Positions 38,515 through 46,909 of a DNA stretch of 46,909 nucleotides are shown in pieces. The notes under the pieces were generated by a model, which was given only the letters and a program-made list of their open reading frames with translations, made no database searches and had not been told where the DNA came from. This DNA comes from an uncultured Clostridia bacterium (GTDB lineage Bacteria; Bacillota; Clostridia; Christensenellales; UBA1242): contig CAKNIB010000002.1 of assembly GCA_930979925.1 (NCBI GenBank), forward strand, positions 1 to 46,909. Reading direction: 5' to 3'. The stretch's first letter is position 1. Each line of letters opens with the position of its first letter. The translations under genes were made by a program, and so were the position numbers.

Positions 38515-38898
38515 TTATTTGTTTATCTTTTTCATAAGAGTATAAAGAAGGTCGGTCGACGATTTTTCAAATTGTCTTATTTCGTCAAAAAGGTCTTCAA
38601 GCTTTGGAAGTACTTTGACTATCTCTTCTTTTCCTTTGCCTGCAAGCGCATTTGAAAGCTCTTTAAAAGAATTGACCTTTGCCTCGACTAGTTTTTCACA
38701 ATCTAAGATATCGCTACAATTTATTCTATAAACATCAACCACGTCTTGCTCAGTATCGTTTTCATGCATTTTTAAAATTTCAAAAGCGGTGTCAGTATTG
38801 TCTTTAATATTATTAAAAAGCATATCTAATTGTTTTTGCATATCTAAAATATGCTCATAATTATCTATTCCATCGTGAGAATGTTGCAATTCTTCCAT
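38515..38898 (-). CDS. Hypothetical acidic helical protein
   Basis: 127 residues, predominantly alpha-helical and acidic (MEELQHSHDGIDNYEHILDMQKQLDMLFNN at the start, EEIVKVLPKLEDLFDEIRQFEKSSTDLLYTLMKK at the end). No membrane helix, no cysteines in metal-like patterns. A good ribosome site (GAGAGGTAAATT) precedes the ATG. It stands alone between terminators. No family recognised. Confidence 0.7.
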   Translation of the reverse strand: MEELQHSHDGIDNYEHILDMQKQLDMLFNNIKDNTDTAFEILKMHENDTEQDVVDVYRINCSDILDCEKLVEAKVNSFKELSNALAGKGKEEIVKVLPKLEDLFDEIRQFEKSSTDLLYTLMKKINK

Positions 38899-38956
38899 AA
38901 TTTACCTCTCCGATAACAATTATATATTATTTTTCTAATTTTGCAAAGTACTTTTA

Positions 38957-39397
38957 TCAAATATTATAAACCATTTCTGTTTCATTTATTGACTTTGATA
39001 TAAAATACTTGGATTTAATATATAATTCTGCCATTTCTGCAACATCAATACCATCTTTAGCAAGCTGTTTATATATTTTTTTTGTTAAGCCTCTATTTTT
39101 TTGAGAGATTGTAACAAATCTAACATCTCTAAATAAAATAACTTTACCATCTTTATTTCTTACCGAAAACTTTGCATCAAAAGCAAACTCTTTAAATTTC
39201 TTTGCAAATGCACGTAAATCGACGAGATCTTCTGTCTCTTGATATCTTTTATAATGTTTCCATGCTTTAGTTGCTACTTTACATAGCAGACATAATTTAT
39301 CCTCATCTCTAATTTCAAGATCACGAAAATTGCTATCTACTCCTACAAGATCATTTAGTTTTTTAAGAGCCTTTTCTTGAACTTTTTTCCTTCCCAT
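38957..39397 (-). CDS. Hypothetical basic protein
   Basis: 146 residues from the ATG at 39397 (MGRKKVQEKALKKLNDLVGVDS), which lies five bases after GAGGTG; an in-frame TTG four codons upstream overlaps that site. Lysine-rich and helical, with a beta stretch SVRNKDGKVILFRDVRFVTISQK in the middle and a TKKIYKQLAKDGIDVAEMAELYIKS helix. No known domain seen. Possibly nucleic-acid binding from its charge. Confidence 0.7.
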   Translation of the reverse strand: MGRKKVQEKALKKLNDLVGVDSNFRDLEIRDEDKLCLLCKVATKAWKHYKRYQETEDLVDLRAFAKKFKEFAFDAKFSVRNKDGKVILFRDVRFVTISQKNRGLTKKIYKQLAKDGIDVAEMAELYIKSKYFISKSINETEMVYNI

Positions 39398-39479
39398 ATT
39401 ACACCTCAATTATTACACTATTATTATAACAATAAATTAAATAAATTTCAATAGTTATTTTTAATAAAAAATTAAAAAA

Positions 39480-39519
39480 AATCATATTATGGTATTGTAA
39501 ACTTCACCAAAATATGATT
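39480..39519 (-). terminator. Long-loop terminator
   Basis: AATCATATT/AATATGATT (39480-39488 with 39511-39519), 22-base loop, followed on the minus strand by T7; it ends the transcript of the leftward gene whose stop is at 39526. Confidence 0.6.
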
Positions 39520-39525
39520 ATCTTT

Positions 39526-40080
39526 TTATTTAAAACTTATTTTGCTTTTATATACTTTATAACTACGTTGCCTGTCAAAAACTATCATACTTCTTTGAAA
39601 AGCCAGAAGGTCAACAGCCTCCCAGACAAAAACCCAAACAATAATATCAAACACCTCAATTATTAGCCAGTTTACTTCAAAATAATTTACAAGAAAAAGT
39701 GCTGCTAAGGTGATTAATGACATAATAGCCATGATTATAAACAAAATCATGTTATTTTTTATCTTTCGTTGAGACTCTAGCGTGCTATTTAAATAATAAT
39801 TTTTTATAGCGAGTGCAAATGTGTTTTTATCTTGGTCAGAAAGTCCCTTCCCTTCTATATTTAAGTGAATATCCTTCTTAGGAGGTATTGATTTTACAGC
39901 GTTATCAAGTGCGCTTGCAAATTCCGAATTTATTGTCTCCTGCCCATTAATTACATATGGAGATAGCACCTCTGACCTATCTTTAATAGCAATCTCTATA
40001 AGGCATCGTCCTTCTTCATCAAGCTTGCAATCTTTTTTAATTAATTTCTTGTTTTTAAAATATTTTATAAAATTAAACAT
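39526..40080 (-). CDS. Membrane protein with two TM helices
   Basis: 184 residues. A soluble N-terminal part (DEGRCLIEIAIKDRSEVLSPY) with IPPKKDIHLNIEGKGLSDQDKNTFALAIKNYY precedes two adjacent membrane helices (NNMILFIIMAIMSLITLAALFLV and WLIIEVFDIIVWVFVWEAV) and a basic tail (FQRSMIVFDRQRSYKVYKSK). It begins 11 bases after the transglutaminase-like gene and is probably cotranscribed with it. No family recognised. Confidence 0.7.
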   Translation of the reverse strand: MFNFIKYFKNKKLIKKDCKLDEEGRCLIEIAIKDRSEVLSPYVINGQETINSEFASALDNAVKSIPPKKDIHLNIEGKGLSDQDKNTFALAIKNYYLNSTLESQRKIKNNMILFIIMAIMSLITLAALFLVNYFEVNWLIIEVFDIIVWVFVWEAVDLLAFQRSMIVFDRQRSYKVYKSKISFK

Positions 40081-40091
40081 TTTTATCCTTT

Positions 40092-41537
40092 TTATGCAAT
40101 TTCTTTATTAGCGTAAAGAATTTCTTCGGTATCTATTAAACTTAGTGATGCCTCTTGCACATCTATTGTAATAACTGTTTGGTACTCAAGTATCACCTCT
40201 CCGTCTGTTGTTTGCAATCTAAATTTATATAATCCGTCGCCATCGTTTTCGGTAAGGATAAATAGCTGCGAGCATTCTGTAAAATCGCTGTAAGACTCGC
40301 CACCATCAGTGCTGACAGCGTAGGCAAAGGTATAATTGTCTAAAATATTTTCTCCTGTTATGGTTACCCTTTCTCCGAGGTAGGTTCCATCATCATAAAC
40401 AGAAGTGACATCTATTGAAGTTATAGTCGGCATAACAAAGCCATTTTTTGAAATCTCAGGAACAGGGAATTCGTAATAATCCTCTCCGAAATAGTAAATA
40501 TAATTTTGTATATATCTACCTTCATCGTAAAAGCCTTCGCCTTGCCCATAATCGCCACCCATTAAAAGATAGTTGTGTCTATTCTCATCTTTTACATGTT
40601 GGATCTCTTCAGGAGTAGCATCAGGGTCTATAATAACAGGGTCGTTCCAAGTAACATCAATGCCATACCAATTTCCATATAGTTGCACGTAGCTCCACAT
40701 ATGCCCTTCTGGCTCCGATTGACCATCTGCAACATAACCTGCGCCTACGAGATTGGTAATACCTAGCCCGTCAAGCAAATACTCAAGTGCGTAAGCATAT
40801 CCATCACACACGGCAATTCCGTTTACAAGAGCGCCGTAAGCTGTATGGATTAAGTTTCTACTTAAAGTCATATCATACTCAACATGGTTGGTCAAATAGT
40901 CATTTAAATATACGACTGCGTCATAGTCGGTGTAGTTTTCAGTAAGTTCTGTCTCCATTTGCGCATAAATTTCACTGCGTGCAAGCCTCATTTGCTCAAC
41001 AGCAGAATTTATTTGCAGTTGGCTGTAAAATCCAGTCTCATAAAAATTCGACTTTCCTTCAACATAAAACGTTATGTCTGTGACCGTGTTAGAAAATGGT
41101 GAAGAATAGGTTGCTTCTATCACCATATTATCAAATGAAAGCCAAAAGAGCTCAGGATTATCATATATTAAACTAGTTAGCGCACCAGAGGCTGCCTGAC
41201 CCATATAAGAGCCAATCTCGTTAAGCTCGCTTGAGGTAAGGTAGCTTGCAAGTGAAATTGTGTTGGTTCCTGCCATAAGATTGTCAATATTATCGTAAAA
41301 GGCTTGATAAATCTTAACCGTGTAGTAATCTACCTTATACTCGTCCTGTGTCAATGCGACATAATCAATATAGTCGTCTATATTGGTAAGTTTTGCCTCT
41401 AATTGTCCATTTTTTAGTGTGCTACCGTTTTTCTTGCCGTCATCATCAATTACAAACATAAAGATTACAACAGCCGCAACTATAACCAATAATAATATAA
41501 CTGGCACTATCCATGATTTTGATTTCTTTTCGCTCAT
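40092..41537 (-). CDS. Membrane-anchored transglutaminase-like protein
   Basis: 481 residues. An N-terminal TM helix (about 9-30, WIVPVILLLVIVAAVVIFMFVI) anchors an extracellular part. The transglutaminase-like triad is clear: Cys244 in NGIAVCDGYAYA, His279 in EPEGHMWSYV and Asp294 in YGIDVTWNDP, matching the bacterial core that mostly serves as protease or cross-linking enzyme at the cell surface. A C-terminal immunoglobulin-like region follows (about 370-470, TITGENILDNYTFAYAVSTDGGESY). The ending ANKEIA carries no sorting motif. Likely surface-exposed and active; substrate unknown. It is cotranscribed with the membrane gene that follows. Confidence 0.85.
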   Translation of the reverse strand: MSEKKSKSWIVPVILLLVIVAAVVIFMFVIDDDGKKNGSTLKNGQLEAKLTNIDDYIDYVALTQDEYKVDYYTVKIYQAFYDNIDNLMAGTNTISLASYLTSSELNEIGSYMGQAASGALTSLIYDNPELFWLSFDNMVIEATYSSPFSNTVTDITFYVEGKSNFYETGFYSQLQINSAVEQMRLARSEIYAQMETELTENYTDYDAVVYLNDYLTNHVEYDMTLSRNLIHTAYGALVNGIAVCDGYAYALEYLLDGLGITNLVGAGYVADGQSEPEGHMWSYVQLYGNWYGIDVTWNDPVIIDPDATPEEIQHVKDENRHNYLLMGGDYGQGEGFYDEGRYIQNYIYYFGEDYYEFPVPEISKNGFVMPTITSIDVTSVYDDGTYLGERVTITGENILDNYTFAYAVSTDGGESYSDFTECSQLFILTENDGDGLYKFRLQTTDGEVILEYQTVITIDVQEASLSLIDTEEILYANKEIA

Positions 41538-41882
41538 AAACCTATTTTAACACAAACTCCTTTTAATTCCAAACTATTATATAATTTTACAAATTTATGT
41601 TATGTAAAATTGAAATTATTTTTATTATACTTATAAAAAAATTCCAAACTTAAAATAAAAATTAAAAGTGAAAAAAAGAAGAAATAAAAGTACAAACAAA
41701 AATTCCTTAGTAGAATTAAAAAATTTTAAACCGCTTGGCTAGTTACACTTAAATTTTAGATACCAAGTCGCGCATTGATATACATCCTTCTTTATACATT
41801 TTTATTTTTTCTTTTTTATTTCAAAAATAATCTGAGATAAAAAAGAAGAGTGAAAAGTGAAATAATAAGAAAGAAGAATACA
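41538..41882. other. AT-rich spacer, no gene seen
   Basis: About 345 bases before the tRNA-Arg terminator, and a further 240 bases after the tRNA to 42240, are very AT-rich. TACAAACAAAAAT at 41691 recurs at 41879 next to the terminator, with purine-rich sequence before both, which might mark a decayed duplicate. I see no convincing ORF, RNA or promoter besides this. Confidence 0.6.
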
Positions 41883-41924
41883 AACAAAAATAATCCTCGA
41901 ACAAGATCTCGGATTATTTTTGTT
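41883..41924 (-). terminator. Terminator abutting tRNA-Arg(UCG)
   Basis: A perfect 14-bp stem (41883-41896 with 41911-41924), loop of 14 bases, with T5 in the stem on the minus strand. It directly touches the tRNA 3' end. Confidence 0.85.
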
Positions 41925-41999
41925 TGGTGCGCCTAGAAGGACTCGAACCCTCGATAATCGATCCGAAGTCGATTGTGATATCCACTTCACCATAGGCGC
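41925..41999 (-). tRNA. tRNA-Arg(UCG)
   Basis: Acceptor GCGCCTA/TAGGCGC, discriminator A, encoded CCA; anticodon loop CTTCGGA gives UCG, reading CGA/CGG codons. It stands alone, with the terminator immediately after its 3' end. Confidence 0.95.
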
Positions 42000-42240
42000 A
42001 TAATTAATTTTTGAAATTATTTAATTTTTATTTTAAACCATTTAAATTTAAATTATTTTATAAATATTTTATATTTTTATTTTTATTATATTATAAATAC
42101 CAAATTTTTAAGTTACAAATTTAATTAAAAATATTATTTTTTATTTATTTTTTACTTATAACATTTTTTCTAACAGCAAACCTCATGTTTACTTATCACA
42201 AATTATGTTTGAAGAGAATAAATAATCATGAGGACTGTTT

Positions 42241-42690
42241 ATGAAATATGATGATGAGCAAATTTTAACTCTTCAAGATTATGAAATTATGGCAAAAGCC
42301 TATGCTAACGCTCTTAAAAGTAAGGGTTTTATTTTTGTGCAAGTTGATGATGAGCAGTTTAATGAAGTCGTTGAAGAAACTTTTGATTATTTTGCCCAAG
42401 CTAAGTCTTGCCTTCTTATTCTTGGTGGTTTTTTAAATACCTCACCTATTTATTCTTTAAACGAAAGACAACTCAAAAAATTAAGAGTTATATTTGACTA
42501 TGAAAAACCGTTAAAGTCGTATAAATTTAGGTACGACAAGACCTATTGTTTTCTTAAATTTCTAGGTCTTGAGGTGCGGATTTTAAAAAATCTCATCTAT
42601 TTGAAAGATAAATCAAATTTTGAAAATGAACTTAATAAACTCATTGAAGATAGGCTAATTACGCTTAGCAATGTTTTTTCAATCTACTAA
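42241..42690 (+). CDS. Hypothetical protein
   Basis: 149 residues, one of few rightward genes in the chromosomal part. ATGAGGA lies eight bases before the ATG. Sequence starts MKYDDEQILTLQDYEIMAKAYANALKSKGFIFVQV and contains FDYFAQAKSCLLILGGFLNTSPIYSLNERQLKKL, suggesting an alpha/beta cytosolic protein. It converges with the leftward gene at 42692, one base between stops. No family recognised. Confidence 0.65.
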   Translation: MKYDDEQILTLQDYEIMAKAYANALKSKGFIFVQVDDEQFNEVVEETFDYFAQAKSCLLILGGFLNTSPIYSLNERQLKKLRVIFDYEKPLKSYKFRYDKTYCFLKFLGLEVRILKNLIYLKDKSNFENELNKLIEDRLITLSNVFSIY

Positions 42691-42691
42691 G

Positions 42692-43255
42692 CTAAGACTT
42701 AAGATATTCTATTGTCTTTTGTACAACATCGTCTATATTTTTGCGTAAGCTAATAAACGCCTCCTGAGTATATGGTTTTGCAATATCTCTTGCCTCTTTC
42801 ATATCCTCAAGATATATTTTCATCTCTTTTACAAGCATTTTACAAAGTGCTTTACCAAGAACATATATTAGATTATGGTCATCTATATCGTTTTTATATA
42901 CTATCGTCTCGTAATCTTCGCTTGCTATGATGCTATCCATTGCATAATTTAAAATAAATTGCAATTTTTCAATAGCAAACTCATTTCCACGAGCCGCCGA
43001 TAGCAATTCCCACCTTATATAAAGATCATAATTCTCAGGCAAAAGGTTAGGCACACCTGTCTTATAGTAATAAGCTACGATATCCATAGCAATTACATCT
43101 CCACCTCCTGCTTTTTCTTTATACTCATTAAAAAGTTTTCGAAAATTCCTACTATCATTCTCAATATACTCATTGAGCTTGTGCCTTGCCTCGGTAAAGG
43201 CGTCAAGCGCATCCTGATAATATATAAATTCTGGTCTTTTATAAACCCTTTCCAC
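42692..43255 (-). CDS. Hypothetical helical protein (Sel1/TPR-like composition)
   Basis: 187 residues if started at the GTG at 43255, which follows GGAGG by five bases; an ATG four codons upstream (43267) overlaps that ribosome site and has none of its own. All-helical and charged. The stretch GGGDVIAMDIVAYYYKTGVPNLLPENYDLYIRWELLSAARGNEFAIEKLQF resembles a Sel1-type repeat pair, where helices carry A-x-x-x-G-N positions. Possible protein-protein interaction role. Confidence 0.65.
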   Translation of the reverse strand: MERVYKRPEFIYYQDALDAFTEARHKLNEYIENDSRNFRKLFNEYKEKAGGGDVIAMDIVAYYYKTGVPNLLPENYDLYIRWELLSAARGNEFAIEKLQFILNYAMDSIIASEDYETIVYKNDIDDHNLIYVLGKALCKMLVKEMKIYLEDMKEARDIAKPYTQEAFISLRKNIDDVVQKTIEYLKS

Positions 43256-43341
43256 TTGTACCTCCATAATAATTATAACATATTATCTTCAAAATTAATA
43301 ATTTTTAACTTAATTTATATCAATTTCAATAAATTTTATAG

Positions 43342-44580
43342 TTATTTTCTAGATAAAACTACAAGGCACTCATATTCACCTGTCCTTGCGAACATATCAA
43401 AGAGGTATGCTTTGTCTATTTTATACCCTTGCAAAAGTTGTAAATCTCTAACAAGTGTTGCGCTATTGCAGGATATATAGACAACTCTTTTAAAATTTTT
43501 CTGCGATATGGCTTGGCAGACCTCCTTTTGTAGTCCTCCCCGTGGCGGATCAACTATCAAAGTATCGCCCTCAAGTCGTGGAAGGATCTTCGCGCAATCA
43601 CCTTTTATGTTTATAAGGTTAAAAAGCTCATTTTCTTCTTTTAGCTCTTGCGCCTCATGATGTTCTGCCTCGCCAAGCTCTACACCAGTGACCCTGCCAA
43701 ACCTTTTAGCTAAAATACCACTCAAAAGTCCTGAGCCACTATAAGCATTTATGACGCTATCTCCTATTGTCTTGCTAAGCACGCAGTCATAAAGAAGATT
43801 TTGCACTTTACTATTTACTTGGTGAAAAGAAAGCGGAGAAAATTTTAAGTTCAGGAAATATTCTTCTTTAACAAGTTTATCTAAACCTAAAATATGCTTC
43901 GTTTTGCTTCTAAAAGTTTGAAAAATTCCATAATCTTTACCAAGTAACAAGTAAAGCCCTTGATAATTTATATCTTTGTCCACCTTTAGGCTGAAATTTA
44001 TCAAGCAATTATCCTCTTCCTGTCTAAGAGTTAAGGTATCTATAAACTTATAAAGATTGTTTCCTTTAATAAAGTTGCTTATAGGTACTATTGCCTTTGA
44101 TATCTTGTCTTGGACAAGCAGGCAATCCTCTATTGGACAAATTTTGTTGCTTGACCTTACTTTTAAACCTACTTTGCTATCACCTACAAATAATTTTAAT
44201 TTGTTGCGATATCTTAGCTCTTCAGGTGACGAGATAATGTCCACATCACCTTCAAAGTCCACCTTTTTAAGTTGTCTTTTTAATAAAATTTCCTTTATTT
44301 TAAGCTCTTCACTGTAGGGCATATGTTGATAACTACATCCGCCACAGACGCCAAAATAAGGACATTTTGGTTCTATTCTTTTCTCGCTTTTTTCTAAAAC
44401 GTCAGTGAGCTTGCCTTGGGCAAAAGATTTATTATCTTTTGTAAGCTCAAACTCAACTTCTTCATCCTTTATTGTGTATGGTATAAAGCAAACCTTTCCG
44501 TTGAGCTCGCCTACACCCTCGCCATCATATCCATAGTCAAAAATTTTTGTTTTGTATTTTTCTTTGTCTATATTACTCAT
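43342..44580 (-). CDS. rlmD: 23S rRNA (uracil-C5)-methyltransferase, RlmD/TrmA family
   Basis: 412 residues. An N-terminal TRAM-like segment (IFDYGYDGEGVGELNGKVCFIPYTI) is followed by the iron-sulphur cysteines CPYFGVCGGCSYQH and a further Cys in KICPIEDC. The methyltransferase domain shows VINAYSGSGLLSGILAKRFGRVTGVEL (SAM binding), VDPPRGG and YISCNSATLVRDL with the catalytic Cys. In Gram-positive bacteria such enzymes methylate U747 and/or U1939. The gene overlaps the end of engB by eight bases, so they are coupled. Confidence 0.93.
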   Translation of the reverse strand: MSNIDKEKYKTKIFDYGYDGEGVGELNGKVCFIPYTIKDEEVEFELTKDNKSFAQGKLTDVLEKSEKRIEPKCPYFGVCGGCSYQHMPYSEELKIKEILLKRQLKKVDFEGDVDIISSPEELRYRNKLKLFVGDSKVGLKVRSSNKICPIEDCLLVQDKISKAIVPISNFIKGNNLYKFIDTLTLRQEEDNCLINFSLKVDKDINYQGLYLLLGKDYGIFQTFRSKTKHILGLDKLVKEEYFLNLKFSPLSFHQVNSKVQNLLYDCVLSKTIGDSVINAYSGSGLLSGILAKRFGRVTGVELGEAEHHEAQELKEENELFNLINIKGDCAKILPRLEGDTLIVDPPRGGLQKEVCQAISQKNFKRVVYISCNSATLVRDLQLLQGYKIDKAYLFDMFARTGEYECLVVLSRK

Positions 44581-45166
44581 TGTTACTTTCCATTTTGTGT
44601 TCTATATAGTTTAAAATTTTGTCAATCCCGTAGCCCGTTTCACTGCTAACTACCATAAACATTTCTTCTCTTATACCTAGCGCTCTAGATAACACCTTGA
44701 CCTGATTTGCCAGCTTACTCTTTGCAAGTTTGTCAGCTTTAGTTGCGACTATCATAAAAGGCAATTGATTGTAAATAAGAAATTCTACCATTTGTCTATC
44801 AAGTTCGCTTGGAGTATGCCTAATATCAAGTAAAACAAAAATGGTAGCAAGAGTGGGAGACCCTGTTAGATATTGACCAATAAGTCCCGACCACACATCC
44901 TTTTGTGCCTGTCCTACTTTAGCAAAACCGTAGCCTGGAAGGTCGACAAAACGAAAACTATCGTTTATATCAAAATAGTTAATCATTTTGGTCTTGCCTG
45001 GTGTAGCTGAAGCCTTAGCTAGTCCTTTTTTGCCTGTAAGTCTGTTGATTAAAGAGGACTTACCAACGTTACTTCTGCCAACAAAGGCAAACTCTGCAAG
45101 CCCGTCATTTAAAATCTTATCAATACTAACTACACTTGTTTTGTAAACAGCTTTTTTAATAACCAT
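44573..45166 (-). CDS. engB: Ribosome biogenesis GTPase EngB/YsxC
   Basis: 197 residues with the full G-motif set: GRSNVGKSS (G1), TPGKTKMINYF (G2), DLPGYGFAKV (G3), TKADK (G4) and VVSSETGYG (G5). YsxC/EngB assists 50S subunit assembly and is essential in most bacteria. It starts 93 bases downstream of the secreted InlB-repeat gene's terminator region and overlaps rlmD, so two ribosome-maturation genes share a transcript. Confidence 0.96.
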   Translation of the reverse strand: MVIKKAVYKTSVVSIDKILNDGLAEFAFVGRSNVGKSSLINRLTGKKGLAKASATPGKTKMINYFDINDSFRFVDLPGYGFAKVGQAQKDVWSGLIGQYLTGSPTLATIFVLLDIRHTPSELDRQMVEFLIYNQLPFMIVATKADKLAKSKLANQVKVLSRALGIREEMFMVVSSETGYGIDKILNYIEHKMESNNE

Positions 45167-45218
45167 AAGTTAATATTAGCACACTGTTTTAAAAATTGCA
45201 AATCAATTTGTAGACAAA

Positions 45219-45252
45219 AAAATAGAAGGCTTTTAAACCTTCTAATTTTTTA
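45219..45252. terminator. Terminator between the InlB-repeat gene and engB
   Basis: TAGAAGG/CCTTCTA (45223-45229 with 45238-45244) with T-tracts on both strands; on the minus strand it ends the secreted protein gene. Confidence 0.85.
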
Positions 45253-45259
45253 TTTTAAT

Positions 45260-46819
45260 TTAAGCAAATATCAATCTTACTGTAATGCCTGTTATTGTTT
45301 CAAGGTCATCATATCTAACGTCCATTAAATCTTTAAATGTAACATCAGTTGTGTCAAGTTGATCGTAAATGTTTGGCAAAGATGGATTTGCATTGTTGTA
45401 AACCCAAGCCTCTGTTAGAGCAACCTTTCTGTAAGAATCGCCATCTGCTACATAAAGACTATTTACATCAATGTCGCTTAAAAGTGTTGCCATAATGTAA
45501 TCTTCAAGTTGAGCATAGCCATATTCGTTTACATCTTCAAATACAAGGTAATTATTTAATGTTGGCTCTACAGGGATATAGTTTGTTCCATCATAGTAGT
45601 AAATTCCAGTACCTTCTTGGCTTATAAGGGTTAAATCCCAAGTTACATCTGGATATTCGCAAACCCAAACTGCAGTTACTGTTAAGCCTTCATTTGCTAT
45701 AACTGCCTCACCGAGTGATGTTCCATTAAATACATAGTCGCTACCATCTTGAGAGTAAAGTGTGCCATTGTAGCTTAAGCCTTGGAAAGTATAGCCTATT
45801 CTCTCTTCAGAATAATCACTAAAGCCATCTCTTGCGTTATATGTTATAACTGTAGTATCAGTTGTATCAATTGCGTTAAACTGAATAGTTACATCATAGC
45901 TTACTACTTCTTCTCTTGCATAAACAGAATACTCGCCTGTAGTATAAGTGATGTCGCCTATGCTTACTGGGTTGCCAACATTGTCTACCCATTCTACAAA
46001 TCTGTAACCAGGAGTTGTATTGCTTATGACGTTTTCATTGTCTGCAGAGAGTAGCGTGTAGTTTGCAAATTCTTCCTGAGTTATTCTATCCTGCCAAATA
46101 ATAGTTGATCTATCGCTTGCATAATAAGTGAAAAGCATTTGATTTGACCATACTGGCTTAAGAGTCAATGTGATAAGGCCATTTTCATCCTTGTAATCTA
46201 CATTATTAAAAATTGCGTTTGTGGTACCTTTAGTCACAGTTTCATCACCATTCTCTACATACCATCCACCAAATGTGGCTCCTGCTTGTGGCGTAAGAGT
46301 TGCTAATAGTGTACCGTACTCTACCGTTTGTACTGCTGTGTTGATATGGTCTTCAGCTATATCGCCAACTGCAGTGCCATCATCGTAAGTTCCCGAATAT
46401 TGTATTTGATATTGAATAGCGTTGCGTACGGCAGTAAGGCTAGTTGTTCCTCTAATTGTAAACTCATAGGTAGTGTTTGTAGAAAGTGGGGTTTCAGTTC
46501 CGTCAACTTCTTGAGCTGTACCATCATACCATCCAGCAAACTCATAGCCAGCGCCTTCATAGTGTACTGCTACTGTTGAGTGTTTCTTTACTGTTATAGT
46601 GCTGACTGGCTGATCTTGGTCGTCCACTTGAGGTACGCCATCTATTAAAATAGATATTGTAGAGCTCTTCCCTGCATATTGTCCATCATTGCCACCCTGA
46701 TAGATAGTTAAAGTTGCAGGTGCAGCCTGTGTAACTGTAATTGCTGAGCCAACTACAATTAATGGCACAAGAACTACAAGTGCACATATAGATAAGATTT
46801 TAATTAAATGCTTAGACAT
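45260..46819 (-). CDS. Secreted protein with InlB B-repeat-like modules
   Basis: 519 residues. A signal peptide (about 5-32, ILSICALVVLVPLIVVGSAITVTQA) is followed by several modules of about 70-80 residues carrying the G-Y-x-F-x-x-W motif of InlB/flg-type repeats: AGYEFAGWYDG, GATFGGWYVEN, PGYRFVEWVDN, IGYTFQGLSYN. The last 130 residues differ and end TGITVRLIFA without a wall-anchoring motif. Such modules occur in surface adhesins. Expressed alone from a good promoter with GGAGGG at the start. The phage 801-residue protein carries one similar module. Confidence 0.88.
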   Translation of the reverse strand: MSKHLIKILSICALVVLVPLIVVGSAITVTQAAPATLTIYQGGNDGQYAGKSSTISILIDGVPQVDDQDQPVSTITVKKHSTVAVHYEGAGYEFAGWYDGTAQEVDGTETPLSTNTTYEFTIRGTTSLTAVRNAIQYQIQYSGTYDDGTAVGDIAEDHINTAVQTVEYGTLLATLTPQAGATFGGWYVENGDETVTKGTTNAIFNNVDYKDENGLITLTLKPVWSNQMLFTYYASDRSTIIWQDRITQEEFANYTLLSADNENVISNTTPGYRFVEWVDNVGNPVSIGDITYTTGEYSVYAREEVVSYDVTIQFNAIDTTDTTVITYNARDGFSDYSEERIGYTFQGLSYNGTLYSQDGSDYVFNGTSLGEAVIANEGLTVTAVWVCEYPDVTWDLTLISQEGTGIYYYDGTNYIPVEPTLNNYLVFEDVNEYGYAQLEDYIMATLLSDIDVNSLYVADGDSYRKVALTEAWVYNNANPSLPNIYDQLDTTDVTFKDLMDVRYDDLETITGITVRLIFA

Positions 46820-46840
46820 AATCCCTCCATGTTTAAACCT

Positions 46841-46869
46841 ATTATATCACAATTAAATTATATTTTCAA
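46841..46869 (-). promoter_or_regulatory. Promoter of the InlB-repeat gene
   Basis: TTGAAA (46869-46864), 17 bases, TATAAT (46846-46841) on the minus strand, 22 bases before the start codon. Confidence 0.8.
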
Positions 46870-46909
46870 TAGTTAAAATAAAAAAAATTTATTTTTTGAC
46901 AAATTTTGA

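Noticed and set aside
41640..41880. Possible second, decayed tRNA upstream of tRNA-Arg(UCG)
   Set aside because: TACAAACAAAAAT recurs and a CTTGG/CCAAG pair is present, but no cloverleaf, T-loop or anticodon arm can be drawn.

Overview
The window is AT-rich DNA from a low-GC Firmicute (Bacillota), most likely an uncultured gut Clostridia-like lineage. The evidence is the whiA-PHP-dnaE-pfkA order, the rpoZ-priA-def-fmt-rlmN-rsgA-rpe order, pyruvate phosphate dikinase, tRNA genes with encoded CCA, and secreted proteins with BspA-like leucine-rich and InlB-like repeats. UGA acts as a stop codon. The lineage is inferred from gene content only.

Positions 1 to about 12,425 are a prophage-like element next to the 3' end of a tRNA-Lys gene; its far end lies left of the window. 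It is organised like an integrated filamentous phage: a long leftward operon of small basic proteins, membrane proteins, large secreted proteins and a Zot/pI-type ATPase, with a rightward repressor and tyrosine integrase at the tRNA end. Its replication module is not the usual filamentous-phage type. Rep carries the motifs of eukaryotic CRESS-DNA virus Reps (circovirus-like HUH endonuclease plus SF3 helicase). Upstream of rep is a perfect 11-bp hairpin whose loop carries the circovirus nonanucleotide TAGTATTAC on the rep strand, flanked by five GCGTCA iterons. The nicked strand is the one that encodes Rep and every morphogenesis gene, as expected if it is the packaged strand. Three related tandem hairpins follow the origin, and a compact promoter-hairpins-terminator unit on the opposite strand looks like a small RNA. 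This Zot plus circovirus-type replicon is the main discovery candidate.

Positions 12,426-13,120 hold a leftward tRNA cluster (Gly, Arg, His, Gln, Gln, Lys) with one clear promoter. Then come pfkA (with an unusual Mg-site substitution), dnaE, whiA and a PHP phosphoesterase, followed by a BspA-like secreted protein. Positions 20,829-21,796 have no credible gene but are densely structured: two diverged copies of a hairpin-rich repeat, then a perfect four-way cloverleaf.

Positions 21,797-28,702 hold housekeeping genes rpe, rsgA, rlmN, fmt, def, priA and rpoZ; the rsmB, prpC and prkC genes common at this locus in Firmicutes are absent. Positions 28,831-41,537 hold an HD protein, ppdK, three small XRE regulators (two a tandem duplication), a YpsA-like SLOG protein read from a near-leaderless promoter, a frame-broken tandem-domain gene, a RadC-family protein, and mostly uncharacterised cytosolic and membrane proteins including a transglutaminase-like protein. 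Positions 41,883-46,869 hold tRNA-Arg(UCG), two hypothetical genes, an RlmD-type methyltransferase, engB and a secreted InlB-repeat protein.
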